A DNA stretch of 9,146 nt from Campylobacterota bacterium (lineage in GTDB: Bacteria; Campylobacterota; Campylobacteria; Campylobacterales; Sulfurovaceae). Under the pieces are notes generated by a model. It was not told the DNA's origin and made no database searches. It saw only the letters and a list, made by a program, of their open reading frames with translations. The DNA is taken from positions 1 to 9,146 of the forward strand of contig DRQB01000038.1 of assembly GCA_011330645.1 (NCBI GenBank), in the 5' to 3' direction. This document shows, piece after piece, positions 1 to 6,396 of this stretch. Made by a program: the position numbers and the translations under genes. Position 1 is the stretch's first letter; every line of letters begins with the position of its first letter.

Positions 1-251
1 AAAGGTGCAGCAGGTAGCGCAAATGTGTAAGCAGTGATGTCCAGTGGGTTGAGGTCTTTGAAATTCTCATTAACCTTTTGACAAGCTTTTAGTAGTATAG
101 TGGCATCAGGAGCTGTATGGGTTACGCCTGTTTCTATGGGTTTGTAAACACCTACCTTTAAACCTTTTGAAGCAAGCACCTCTATGAGCTGTAGTGTAGT
201 GTGCGTTTTACCCACATTAGTACCCGTAGCGGTGATAAAAAGTGACGTCAT
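1..251 (-). CDS. bioD: Dethiobiotin synthetase BioD, N-terminal part (cut by window edge)
   Basis: Partial gene: the ATG is at 251 and reading runs leftward off the window after 83 full codons. The product would be the ATP-dependent carboxylase that closes the ureido ring of 7,8-diaminopelargonic acid to give dethiobiotin, the penultimate step of biotin synthesis, in the cytoplasm. Visible hallmarks are the P-loop TGTNVGKT (residues 9-16) directly after a hydrophobic strand (LFITA), the substrate/phosphate-binding segment YKPIETG (36-42), an Asp-Ala pair at 49-50 and the YTFALPAAP stretch (75-83), which corresponds to YTFAEP in E. coli BioD. The start is supported by AAAGGA ending eight bases upstream on the minus strand. 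It is transcribed divergently from clpS. No other biotin gene can be seen, and no BirA-type operator was recognised upstream. Family assignment is secure; completeness cannot be judged. Confidence 0.93.
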   Translation of the reverse strand, partial: MTSLFITATGTNVGKTHTTLQLIEVLASKGLKVGVYKPIETGVTHTAPDATILLKACQKVNENFKDLNPLDITAYTFALPAAP

Positions 252-261
252 ACACGATTCC

Positions 262-291
262 TTTACAGTTTTTACGTATTAATTGTATAAT
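262..291 (+). promoter_or_regulatory. Predicted sigma-70-type promoter for clpS-clpA-aat
   Basis: TTTACA (262-267) and a perfect TATAAT (286-291) are separated by 18 bp, giving an expected transcript start near 298 and a leader of about 47 nt before the clpS TTG. A second perfect TATAAT lies at 316-321, without a convincing -35, and would give a much shorter leader. Campylobacterota promoters often lack a strong -35, so either or both could be used. Prediction from sequence only. Confidence 0.6.
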
Positions 292-319
292 TATAGTAGA
301 AAATAAAGTTATTATTATA
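290..319 (-). promoter_or_regulatory. Predicted bioD promoter, sharing symmetric -10 sequence with the clpS promoter
   Basis: On the minus strand, TATAAT hexamers read 295 to 290 and 319 to 314. Both arise because the plus-strand sequences TATAATTATA (286-295) and ATTATAAT (314-321) are perfect palindromes. The 295-290 copy would start bioD transcription near 283, with a leader of about 32 nt. No good -35 was seen for this direction. The rest of 252-344 is AT-rich, with no other feature recognised. Confidence 0.45.
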
Positions 320-333
320 ATATGATGTATGAT

Positions 334-338
334 AAGGA
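334..338 (+). promoter_or_regulatory. Ribosome binding site that fixes the clpS TTG start
   Basis: AAGGA lies six bases before the TTG at 345. An in-frame TAG at 339-341 prevents any upstream extension, so this site and the TTG together define the start of clpS. Confidence 0.75.
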
Positions 339-344
339 TAGAAA

Positions 345-644
345 TTGCCAAAGTATGAAGAAGAATTAGACCTAGCCTTAGAGCTTGAAGAACCACAAAT
401 GTTTAAAGTGCTTTTGCACAATGATGACTATACGAGTATGGACTTTGTTGTGGAAATACTTACGGGCATTTTTCATAAGAGCCATGCACAAGCAGAACAA
501 ATCATGTTACAAATACATGAAAAAGGTAAAGCCATTTGTGGTGTTTACAGTTTTGAAATAGCGCAAACCAAAGCACAGCAAGTCAAGCAACGAGCAAAAC
601 AAAATGAGTTTCCACTTTTGGCAACCATAGAAGAAGATAGTTAA
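345..644 (+). CDS. clpS: ClpS, N-degron adaptor for the ClpAP protease
   Basis: Small cytoplasmic adaptor (99 aa; E. coli ClpS is 106) that binds proteins with Leu, Phe, Tyr or Trp at the N-terminus and hands them to ClpA. The family signature is plain: HNDDYTSMDFV (residues 25-35), then IMLQIHEKGKAICGVY (53-68) and a PLLATIE tail (90-96). The N-degron pocket residues known from E. coli (N34, D35, D36, T38, M40, H66) align with N26, D27, D28, T30, M32 and H58, so it should discriminate N-termini normally. The first 18 residues are a strongly acidic N-terminal extension, about 8 shorter than in E. coli. The start must be TTG at 345: a TAG sits two codons upstream, and the next ATG (399) would delete the extension and has no ribosome binding site. 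It is followed 17 bp later by clpA, which fits adaptor and unfoldase being made together. Confidence 0.95.
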   Translation: MPKYEEELDLALELEEPQMFKVLLHNDDYTSMDFVVEILTGIFHKSHAQAEQIMLQIHEKGKAICGVYSFEIAQTKAQQVKQRAKQNEFPLLATIEEDS

Positions 645-661
645 ATCACTAAAGGATTATT

Positions 662-2851
662 ATGATTAGCATAGCACTTAATGATGTATTTAAACAAGCA
701 GTAGGATATGCAAAAGAGAACAGACATGAATATCTCACCGTAGAGCATGTTTTTTTAGCCATAGTCCGATCAGAAGCAGGAATAGAAATACTTTCAACCT
801 TAGATGCAGATAGCGCAGCATTAGAGTCTGGTATTGTAGAGCATATTACGAAAACAATTCCTGCACTCAAAGAAGCTGTAGAACCTTTTGAAACAGTGGC
901 ACTTTCACGTGCTATCAATGATATGATGACACATATTCACTCTTCTGGCAGGACAGAAGCCAGCATAGGAGATATGATTGCGGCTATCTTTATGCAAGAA
1001 CATTCTTATGCGGTGTACCTGATGAAAAAGGAAGGACTTTCTCGTGTGGACATTTTGGAAGTGATTTCTCATCGTTATGATAAACCTCAGGTAGAAGGCG
1101 AAAGCAAAATAGGTGAAGAAACCTTGCTCGACCAATTTACCATGGAGTTAGTAACCCTTGCTAAAACAGGTAAAATAGACCCTGTGGTAGGACGTGTCGA
1201 TGAGATAGAGCGTGTGATGCAAACCCTCTGTCGTCGCAAGAAAAACAACCCATTACTTGTGGGAGAACCAGGTGTGGGTAAAACGGCTATTGCCGAAGGT
1301 TTGGCACTACGTATTTCTGAAGATGATGTACCAGATATCTTAAAAGGCTCAAAAGTCTATGCACTTGATATGGGAGCTTTGGTCGCAGGGACAAAATACA
1401 GAGGTGATTTTGAAAAGCGTCTTAAAGGTATTATCAAAGAACTTTCGATGCAAGACGATGCCATCCTTTTCATTGATGAAATACATACAATGGTAGGGGC
1501 CGGCGCAACAAGTGGAGGGAGTATGGATGCTTCTAATTTACTTAAACCTGCACTTGCACGTGGTGATTTGAAGTGTATTGGTGCAACAACTTATGCGGAG
1601 TATAGAAACTTTTTTGATAAAGACAAAGCCTTGAGTCGTAGATTTGCAAAAATCGATGTAGAAGAGCCAAGTATTGAAGATACGTTTACTATTTTAAAAG
1701 GTATACAGCATAAATATGAGGATTATCATCATATCAACTTTACTGATGATGCTTTACAATCTGCGATAGACTTGTCTGTGAAATACCTGCATGACAGGTT
1801 TTTACCAGATAAAGCGATGGATATCGTAGATGAGGTAGGGGCACACTTTATGCTTAGAGGGCAGAGTGGTGTGACAGTAAAACCTAAAGATATAGAAGAA
1901 TCAGTAGCTAAAATGATGAAGCTTCCTTCCACAGTGATTGGCACAGATGATACGAAGAAACTTAAAACCTTAGAAAAAGATCTCTCTTCACATATTATAG
2001 GACAACCTGAGGCGATTAAAGCGCTCTCAACTGCTATTAAACGTTCATATGCCGGACTTAACGGAGAAGACAGACCTATAGGGTCTTTCTTGTTTGTCGG
2101 GCCAACAGGCGTAGGAAAAACAGCACTAGCAACACAACTGGCTAAAACTATGCATGTACATTTTGAGAGATTAGATATGTCTGAGTATATGGAGCCACAT
2201 ACTATCTCTAGACTTGTTGGTGCCCCTCCAGGATATGTAGGGTATGAACAAGGTGGACTACTGACTGAGATGATAAAAAAACATCCACATACAGTATTAC
2301 TACTAGATGAGATAGAAAAAGCACATCCTGATATTATGAATATTTTACTTCAGGTGATGGATGGTGCAAAACTGACTGATAATAATGGTGTAGTCTCCGA
2401 CTTTAAAAATGTGATACTGATTATGACTTCAAATATAGGCACAAAAGAAGCCAATGTTATGGGCTTTAACAAAGACAACTCTATGAAGACAGACAAAGCT
2501 TTGGCTGCGTTTTTCTCTCCTGAGTTTAGAAACCGTTTGTCTGGTACTATAGAGTTCAATGCTTTAGATTTAGAAGCATTGGTAACTATTGTAGATAGAG
2601 AATTAGATAAACTTAATACTCTGCTAAAAAGTAAAAAAGTCAAAGTCAAAGTGGGTAAAAAAGCCAAAGAGTATTTGGCAAAAGAGGGCTATGATGAACG
2701 CTATGGTGCACGGCACATCGCACGTGTAATAGACCAAAAGGTAAAAGAGGCACTTACAGATGAGATACTCTTTGGAAAACTTCAAAAAGGTGGAGTGGCA
2801 AAAGTAAGCTTTAAAAATGATAAACTAATGTTTGCATTTACAGGAAAGTAG
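662..2851 (+). CDS. clpA: ClpA, AAA+ unfoldase subunit of the ClpAP protease
   Basis: Hexameric ATP-driven unfoldase (729 aa; E. coli 758) that feeds proteins into ClpP. Domains in order: N-domain made of two Clp-N repeats (about 1-140, the ClpS docking site); D1 AAA+ module with Walker A GEPGVGKT (201-208), Walker B IDEIH (271-275) and a tandem-Arg finger region LSRRF (324-328); D2 AAA+ module with Walker A GPTGVGKT (480-487), Walker B LLLDEIEKAH (546-555), the PEFRNRL Arg-finger segment (620-626) and sensor-2 YGARH (681-685). There is no long ClpB-type coiled-coil middle domain between D1 and D2, which separates it from ClpB. The ClpP-docking tripeptide appears to be MGF (600-602), at the place of E. 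coli IGL, so a ClpP partner is expected elsewhere. The ATG at 662 is preceded by AAAGGA (651-656). The stop codon directly abuts the aat start codon. Confidence 0.97.
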   Translation: MISIALNDVFKQAVGYAKENRHEYLTVEHVFLAIVRSEAGIEILSTLDADSAALESGIVEHITKTIPALKEAVEPFETVALSRAINDMMTHIHSSGRTEASIGDMIAAIFMQEHSYAVYLMKKEGLSRVDILEVISHRYDKPQVEGESKIGEETLLDQFTMELVTLAKTGKIDPVVGRVDEIERVMQTLCRRKKNNPLLVGEPGVGKTAIAEGLALRISEDDVPDILKGSKVYALDMGALVAGTKYRGDFEKRLKGIIKELSMQDDAILFIDEIHTMVGAGATSGGSMDASNLLKPALARGDLKCIGATTYAEYRNFFDKDKALSRRFAKIDVEEPSIEDTFTILKGIQHKYEDYHHINFTDDALQSAIDLSVKYLHDRFLPDKAMDIVDEVGAHFMLRGQSGVTVKPKDIEESVAKMMKLPSTVIGTDDTKKLKTLEKDLSSHIIGQPEAIKALSTAIKRSYAGLNGEDRPIGSFLFVGPTGVGKTALATQLAKTMHVHFERLDMSEYMEPHTISRLVGAPPGYVGYEQGGLLTEMIKKHPHTVLLLDEIEKAHPDIMNILLQVMDGAKLTDNNGVVSDFKNVILIMTSNIGTKEANVMGFNKDNSMKTDKALAAFFSPEFRNRLSGTIEFNALDLEALVTIVDRELDKLNTLLKSKKVKVKVGKKAKEYLAKEGYDERYGARHIARVIDQKVKEALTDEILFGKLQKGGVAKVSFKNDKLMFAFTGK

Positions 2852-3580
2852 ATGTCCTCGGGTATGGAAGAAAATTACTATGTTCCTCCCTTGAGTAAAT
2901 ACTCAAGTACTTTTCCTGACCCACGCTATGCACCTGATGAAGGACTGCTTGCCTATGGGGGAGATCTCTCTTCTCATAGACTTCTTTTTGCTTACAAAAA
3001 AGGGATTTTCCCTTGGTACTCCAAAGATGATCCCATTCTTTGGTGGTCACCCAATCCTAGATTATTGCTTTATCCTGAAAAATTTATTGTACGTAAATCT
3101 TTTAGAAGAGTGTTACGTTCTGGAAAATTTACAGTCACTTTTGACAAACATTTTTCAGAAGTCATTGGGCATTGTGCAAGCGTCTACAGAGAAGGGCAGG
3201 AAGCATCATGGATAGTACCTGAAATTATAGAAGCGTATACACGTCTACATAACGAAGGGTTTGCGCACTCTGTGGAGGTACATTGTGATGGAAAACTTGT
3301 GGGGGGACTTTATGGTATTGCCTTTGGAAGGGCTTTTTTTGGGGAGTCGATGTTCTCTTTGGTCTCTGATGCATCAAAGGTTGCATTTAAAGCACTAAGT
3401 GACGTTTTAGGTAGCAGAGGTTATGATTTTATAGACTGTCAAATGAAAACCGATCATATGGTACGTCTGGGTGCGGAAATAGTAGAACGAGATATTTTTC
3501 TTGATGGACTTGAATGTGCAATAGAAAAAGAAACAGATTTTGGTAAATGGCATGATTGGCATTGGAATTATAAGGAATAA
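2852..3580 (+). CDS. aat: Leucyl/phenylalanyl-tRNA--protein transferase Aat
   Basis: Cytoplasmic enzyme (242 aa; family about 230-240) that moves Leu or Phe from aminoacyl-tRNA onto proteins beginning with Arg or Lys, creating N-degrons for ClpS. Visible blocks: FPDPRYAPDEGLLAYGGDLS (21-40), GIFPWYS (51-57), ILWWSPNPR (62-70), EASWI (117-121), LVGGLYG (149-155), FFGESMFS (162-169) and IDCQ (194-197). By alignment from memory, the E. coli catalytic residues E156, D186 and Q188 correspond to E165, D195 and Q197, and W111 to W120, so it looks active. The ATG at 2852 follows the clpA TAG with no gap. AGGA (2842-2845), inside the end of clpA, gives good spacing for this start over the in-frame ATG at 2864, so translational coupling is likely. 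The tail after 230 is rich in Trp and His (KWHDWHW), unlike E. coli. tal follows after 3 bp. Confidence 0.96.
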   Translation: MSSGMEENYYVPPLSKYSSTFPDPRYAPDEGLLAYGGDLSSHRLLFAYKKGIFPWYSKDDPILWWSPNPRLLLYPEKFIVRKSFRRVLRSGKFTVTFDKHFSEVIGHCASVYREGQEASWIVPEIIEAYTRLHNEGFAHSVEVHCDGKLVGGLYGIAFGRAFFGESMFSLVSDASKVAFKALSDVLGSRGYDFIDCQMKTDHMVRLGAEIVERDIFLDGLECAIEKETDFGKWHDWHWNYKE

Positions 3581-3583
3581 AAA

Positions 3584-4579
3584 ATGGTAGATAGAGATAT
3601 AAACTTCTCTTTATGGTTAGACTTCGTTGAGAGAGATTATTTAAAAAATGAGTTTTCTTCTTTGATTGAAAAAGGGATAATTAACGGGGCAACATCTAAC
3701 CCCTCCATTTTTGCAAACGCCATTACCACTTCAGCGGCATATAAAGAGCAGTTGACAAGTCTAGAAGGTAAAAGCGCAAAAGAAAAATATGAAGCACTTG
3801 CTATTGATGATATACGTACTGCGGCACAAGCACTGCGTGATTCATATGATATGGGAAACGATGGATATATCTCGATAGAAGTGGATCCTTTCCTTTCTAA
3901 TGATACCCAAGGTACCATTGAAGAGGGTAAAAGACTTTTTGCAGCGATTGGTGAACCAAATGTAATGGTAAAAGTGCCTGCCACTGATGCAGGTTATGAT
4001 GCAATGACGGCACTTTTAAGTACAGGAATTTCAGTCAATGCCACACTTGTTTTTTCTCCTAAGCAAGCAAGTAGATGTTTAAAAGCCATGAAAAAAGGTA
4101 TGGATGCTTTTGAAGCATCTGGTGGGGGACGTTGTGAATCAGTGATCTCTGTATTTGTCAGTCGTTTTGATAGAATGCTAGATAAAGATTTGGCATCCGA
4201 AGGACTTGATGTGGCTAAAACAGGAATCTATAATGCTGCAAAAATCTATAACCTTATAGAAACAAATCATACCCCTGCAGTACGCACACTTTTTGCAAGT
4301 ACGGGTGTTAAAGGGGATGACTTGCCAGCAGATTATTACATGAGAGAACTGTTAGCTCCTCATTCAGTAAATACGGCACCTTTAGCAACAATAGAAGCAT
4401 ATATCGCAAGACCTGCCTCTACTCCAAAACTCCCTATTGATGAGAATGAAGTCAATGGTTACTTTATAAAACTTTCCGATAATGGATTTGATATGGATGA
4501 AGTATATGCACAACTTTTAAAAGAAGGTTTAGAAGCATTTGAAAAATCATTTCAAGAGATGTTAGATACATTAAAATAG
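3584..4579 (+). CDS. tal: Transaldolase
   Basis: Cytoplasmic pentose-phosphate enzyme that transfers a dihydroxyacetone unit from sedoheptulose 7-phosphate to glyceraldehyde 3-phosphate, giving erythrose 4-phosphate and fructose 6-phosphate. The 331-aa length fits the full-size transaldolases rather than the ~215-aa fructose-6-phosphate-aldolase-like group. Motifs: GATSNPSIF (35-43), the ISIEVDP strand (96-102) with E99, the Schiff-base segment VMVKVPAT (127-134) with K130, GISVNATLVFS (148-158) and SVFVSRFDRMLD (189-200). D13 (LWLDFV) and E99 would match the acid/base residues D17 and E96 of E. coli TalB. The start has AAGGAA at 3572-3577, inside the end of aat, so it is probably co-transcribed and coupled with aat. 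Its role next to protein-turnover genes is not obvious. In H. pylori tal sits next to rplY; here pilT lies between them. Confidence 0.95.
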   Translation: MVDRDINFSLWLDFVERDYLKNEFSSLIEKGIINGATSNPSIFANAITTSAAYKEQLTSLEGKSAKEKYEALAIDDIRTAAQALRDSYDMGNDGYISIEVDPFLSNDTQGTIEEGKRLFAAIGEPNVMVKVPATDAGYDAMTALLSTGISVNATLVFSPKQASRCLKAMKKGMDAFEASGGGRCESVISVFVSRFDRMLDKDLASEGLDVAKTGIYNAAKIYNLIETNHTPAVRTLFASTGVKGDDLPADYYMRELLAPHSVNTAPLATIEAYIARPASTPKLPIDENEVNGYFIKLSDNGFDMDEVYAQLLKEGLEAFEKSFQEMLDTLK

Positions 4580-4596
4580 ATGTACATGAAAAGTCC

Positions 4597-4603
4597 AAAA
4601 GGA
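4597..4603 (+). promoter_or_regulatory. Ribosome binding site of pilT; favours the second of two tandem ATGs
   Basis: AAAAGGA ends only two bases before the ATG at 4606 but five bases before the ATG at 4609. Normal spacing therefore favours 4609, giving 385 residues rather than 386. The sequence cannot settle it. Confidence 0.55.
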
Positions 4604-4605
4604 AT

Positions 4606-5766
4606 ATGATGGAAGAAAAACTCAAACTTTACCTCAGAACGATGATTAGTAATGGAGGCTCTGACCTTCATATTAAATCAGGTGCTATAGTGCGTGTACG
4701 TGTAGATGGTATTTTGAAGATGCTTGGTAAAGATGCACTCACTGCAGATATGGTAAATGATATTGCAAGAGAGATTACCACTAAAGAGCAGTATATTAAA
4801 CTCAAAGAAGATAAAAATCTTGACTTTACCTATGTTTTGGGAGATGAACATCGTTTTAGGGTGAATTTCTTTCACCAGATGGATGGATTATCAGCTGTAT
4901 TTCGTATTATTCCTGTAAAAATAGCAACATTGGATGAACTTAATTTACCAGAGGTGATTAAGAGTTTTACAGATATTCACCGTGGATTGGTATTGGTAAC
5001 GGGAGTCACAGGTTCTGGTAAATCAACCACACTTGCAGCCATACTTGATAAAATTAACAGAGAAACAAAAAAACATATTATCACTGTGGAAGACCCAATA
5101 GAATTTATTCATAAAGATAGAGGGTGTCTGATTAATCAACGTGCAATTGGACAAGATACACATTCCTTCTCAGATGCATTAAGAGCAGCACTGAGAGAAG
5201 ATCCAGATATCATACTTGTTGGGGAAATGAGGGATTTGGAGACTATTGATATTGCACTACACGCTGCCAATACTGGACACTTGGTGTTTTCCACACTGCA
5301 TACACTGGATGCCAAAGAGACGGTAGACAGGATTGTGGGTATGTTTGGGAAAGAAGAACAAAACCGTATCCGTGGTTCTTTAGCATCTGTTCTCGAGGGG
5401 GTTATTTCCCAAAGGCTGATTCCTACTAAAATGGGTGGAAGAGCTGCTGCTGTAGAAATTTTGAAAAAAACAGCACGGATTGAACAACTTATTATGGAAG
5501 ACCGTGATTATGAGATACCTGATGCACTCTTTGAAGGGAAAGAGATTTACGGTACACAAACGTTTGATCAAGCACTTTTGGATCTTTTACGAGAGGGACG
5601 CATTACAGAGGATGTTACTTTGGAGTATGCCACAAATCCTGCTGATATGAAACTTAAAATGGATGGCGTCGGGAAGGGTGCAATTATACAAGATGATACT
5701 AGTGGTAGAGAGGCTGATGTATTTGCATTTAAAGATGAAGAAGAAATCAACGAAGAGCCTTATTAA
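4606..5766 (+). CDS. pilT: PilT-type pilus retraction ATPase (twitching motility family)
   Basis: Hexameric secretion-superfamily ATPase that in type IV pilus systems works at the inner face of the cytoplasmic membrane to disassemble the pilus. N-terminal PAS-like domain (about 1-105) with the GSDLHIKSG signature (18-26); RecA-like domain with Walker A GVTGSGKST (133-141), Asp box ITVEDPIEF (159-167), Walker B DIILVGEMRD (201-210) and His box HAANTGHLVFSTLHT (219-233); then ISQRLIP (267-273) and the QTFDQALLDLL segment (318-328). The AIRNLIRE retraction motif is degenerate (RIEQLIMED, 291-299). Residues after about 350 form an acidic tail ending in many Glu/Asp; P. aeruginosa PilT stops near 344. 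No other pilus gene is in the window, so the partner machinery must lie elsewhere. It starts 26 bp after tal; 4609 is an equally possible start. PilT versus PilU cannot be fully settled, but motifs favour PilT. Confidence 0.92.
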   Translation: MMEEKLKLYLRTMISNGGSDLHIKSGAIVRVRVDGILKMLGKDALTADMVNDIAREITTKEQYIKLKEDKNLDFTYVLGDEHRFRVNFFHQMDGLSAVFRIIPVKIATLDELNLPEVIKSFTDIHRGLVLVTGVTGSGKSTTLAAILDKINRETKKHIITVEDPIEFIHKDRGCLINQRAIGQDTHSFSDALRAALREDPDIILVGEMRDLETIDIALHAANTGHLVFSTLHTLDAKETVDRIVGMFGKEEQNRIRGSLASVLEGVISQRLIPTKMGGRAAAVEILKKTARIEQLIMEDRDYEIPDALFEGKEIYGTQTFDQALLDLLREGRITEDVTLEYATNPADMKLKMDGVGKGAIIQDDTSGREADVFAFKDEEEINEEPY

Positions 5767-5769
5767 TGT

Positions 5770-5800
5770 TCAACATATTTTAATATAGATAGGGTATAAT
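5770..5800 (+). promoter_or_regulatory. Predicted promoter for rplY-pth-permease
   Basis: A perfect TATAAT at 5795-5800, preceded by GGG and followed by TCGCG, suits a sigma-70-type start near 5807. The upstream hexamer TCAACA (5770-5775) is a weak -35 at a long 19-bp spacing. It lies only 28 bp after the pilT stop, and no terminator is visible between, so read-through from pilT is also possible. Confidence 0.6.
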
Positions 5801-5809
5801 TCGCGTCTA

Positions 5810-5832
5810 TTTTACTAAAATTATTGGTAAAA
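5810..5832 (+). promoter_or_regulatory. AT-rich hairpin in the rplY leader
   Basis: TTTTACTAA (5810-5818) can pair with TTGGTAAAA (5824-5832) across a 5-base loop AATTA. This gives nine pairs, one of them G-U and only one G-C. It would sit close to the 5' end of the predicted rplY mRNA and about 10 bases before the AAAGGA ribosome binding site (5843-5848). It lacks the GC stem and U-run of an intrinsic terminator. A role in stability or L25 control is speculation. Confidence 0.4.
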
Positions 5833-5853
5833 AGTTAATTTTAAAGGACAGAA

Positions 5854-6390
5854 ATGTTAGAAGGTATCGTTAGAGAGAGTATCGGTAAACGTACTGCAAA
5901 AGTACTTAGAAGAGATGGTTATCTGACTGCAAACCTTTACGCAAATGGCGTAGAGAACATTCAAGCTGCGTTTAAACGTGGTGAATTTGTAAGAGCAGTT
6001 AGAAATAAGGAGAGCCTAGCATTCCCTGTTAAATTGGGTGATACAGAGTTAAATGTAGTGATTCAAGAGTATCAACTGCACCCAGTACATGGTGAAGTAG
6101 TGCACGTAGACTTGAGAGTAACTGTACCAGGTCAAGTAACAAACTTCCTTGTACCAGTTATCACACATGGAACACCGGTTGGGCTTAAAAACAAAGGTGT
6201 ACTTGTTATGTCTAAAAAAAGATTAAAAGTAAGAGGTGCTATTGAAGATATGCCTGCGAAATTTGATCTTGATGTTGAGCCATTACAAAGAGATGAATCA
6301 ATTCTTGTAAGAGATATTGAAGTACCAGCAAACTGTAGATTGATGGACAGACCAGATGTTTCTATCTGTGGTGTAATCAAGTCTAAATAA
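5854..6390 (+). CDS. rplY: 50S ribosomal protein L25, long TL5/Ctc form
   Basis: Binds 5S rRNA in the central protuberance of the large ribosomal subunit. At 178 aa it is the two-domain Ctc/TL5 form rather than the short ~94-aa E. coli L25. The N-terminal L25 domain (about 1-90) shows RESIGKRTAKVLRRDGYLTA (7-26), NLYANG (27-32) and the ending HPVHGEVVHVDLRV (76-89). The C-terminal beta domain (about 93-176) shows VPVITHGTPVGLKNKGVL (100-117) and the late DIEVP segment (154-158). The ATG at 5854 has AAAGGA at 5843-5848 with five intervening bases, a strong site that fits a ribosomal protein. It has its own predicted promoter and is followed 6 bp later by pth, an order I recall in Helicobacter and Campylobacter. 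In Bacillus the relative Ctc is a general-stress protein; whether stress control applies here is unknown. Confidence 0.96.
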   Translation: MLEGIVRESIGKRTAKVLRRDGYLTANLYANGVENIQAAFKRGEFVRAVRNKESLAFPVKLGDTELNVVIQEYQLHPVHGEVVHVDLRVTVPGQVTNFLVPVITHGTPVGLKNKGVLVMSKKRLKVRGAIEDMPAKFDLDVEPLQRDESILVRDIEVPANCRLMDRPDVSICGVIKSK

Positions 6391-6396
6391 ATTGAT

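Noticed and set aside
252..344. BirA operator or other known repressor site controlling bioD
   Set aside because: I looked for the paired TTGTAAACC / GGTTTACAA arms and saw none; the only symmetry is in the AT-rich -10 palindromes.
649..1135. Two minus-strand frames (649-918 and 905-1135) that could suggest an antisense gene pair
   Set aside because: Both are opposite the ClpA N-domain, with no supporting start signals or protein similarity I can recognise.
2350..2667. 105-codon minus-strand open frame
   Set aside because: Antisense to the D2 AAA+ module of clpA, with no ribosome binding site or recognisable family.
2928..3215. 95-codon plus-strand frame overlapping aat
   Set aside because: Out-of-frame shadow inside aat, whose own frame carries all conserved transferase motifs.
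3637..3984. 115-codon open frame on the minus strand inside tal
   Set aside because: It lies wholly within the convincingly coding transaldolase, has Ser-rich low-information sequence typical of antisense shadows, and matches no family I recognise.
5810..5832. Intrinsic terminator after pilT
   Set aside because: The hairpin has one G-C pair and no following U-run, and lies downstream of the strong TATAAT for rplY, so it is better read as leader structure.
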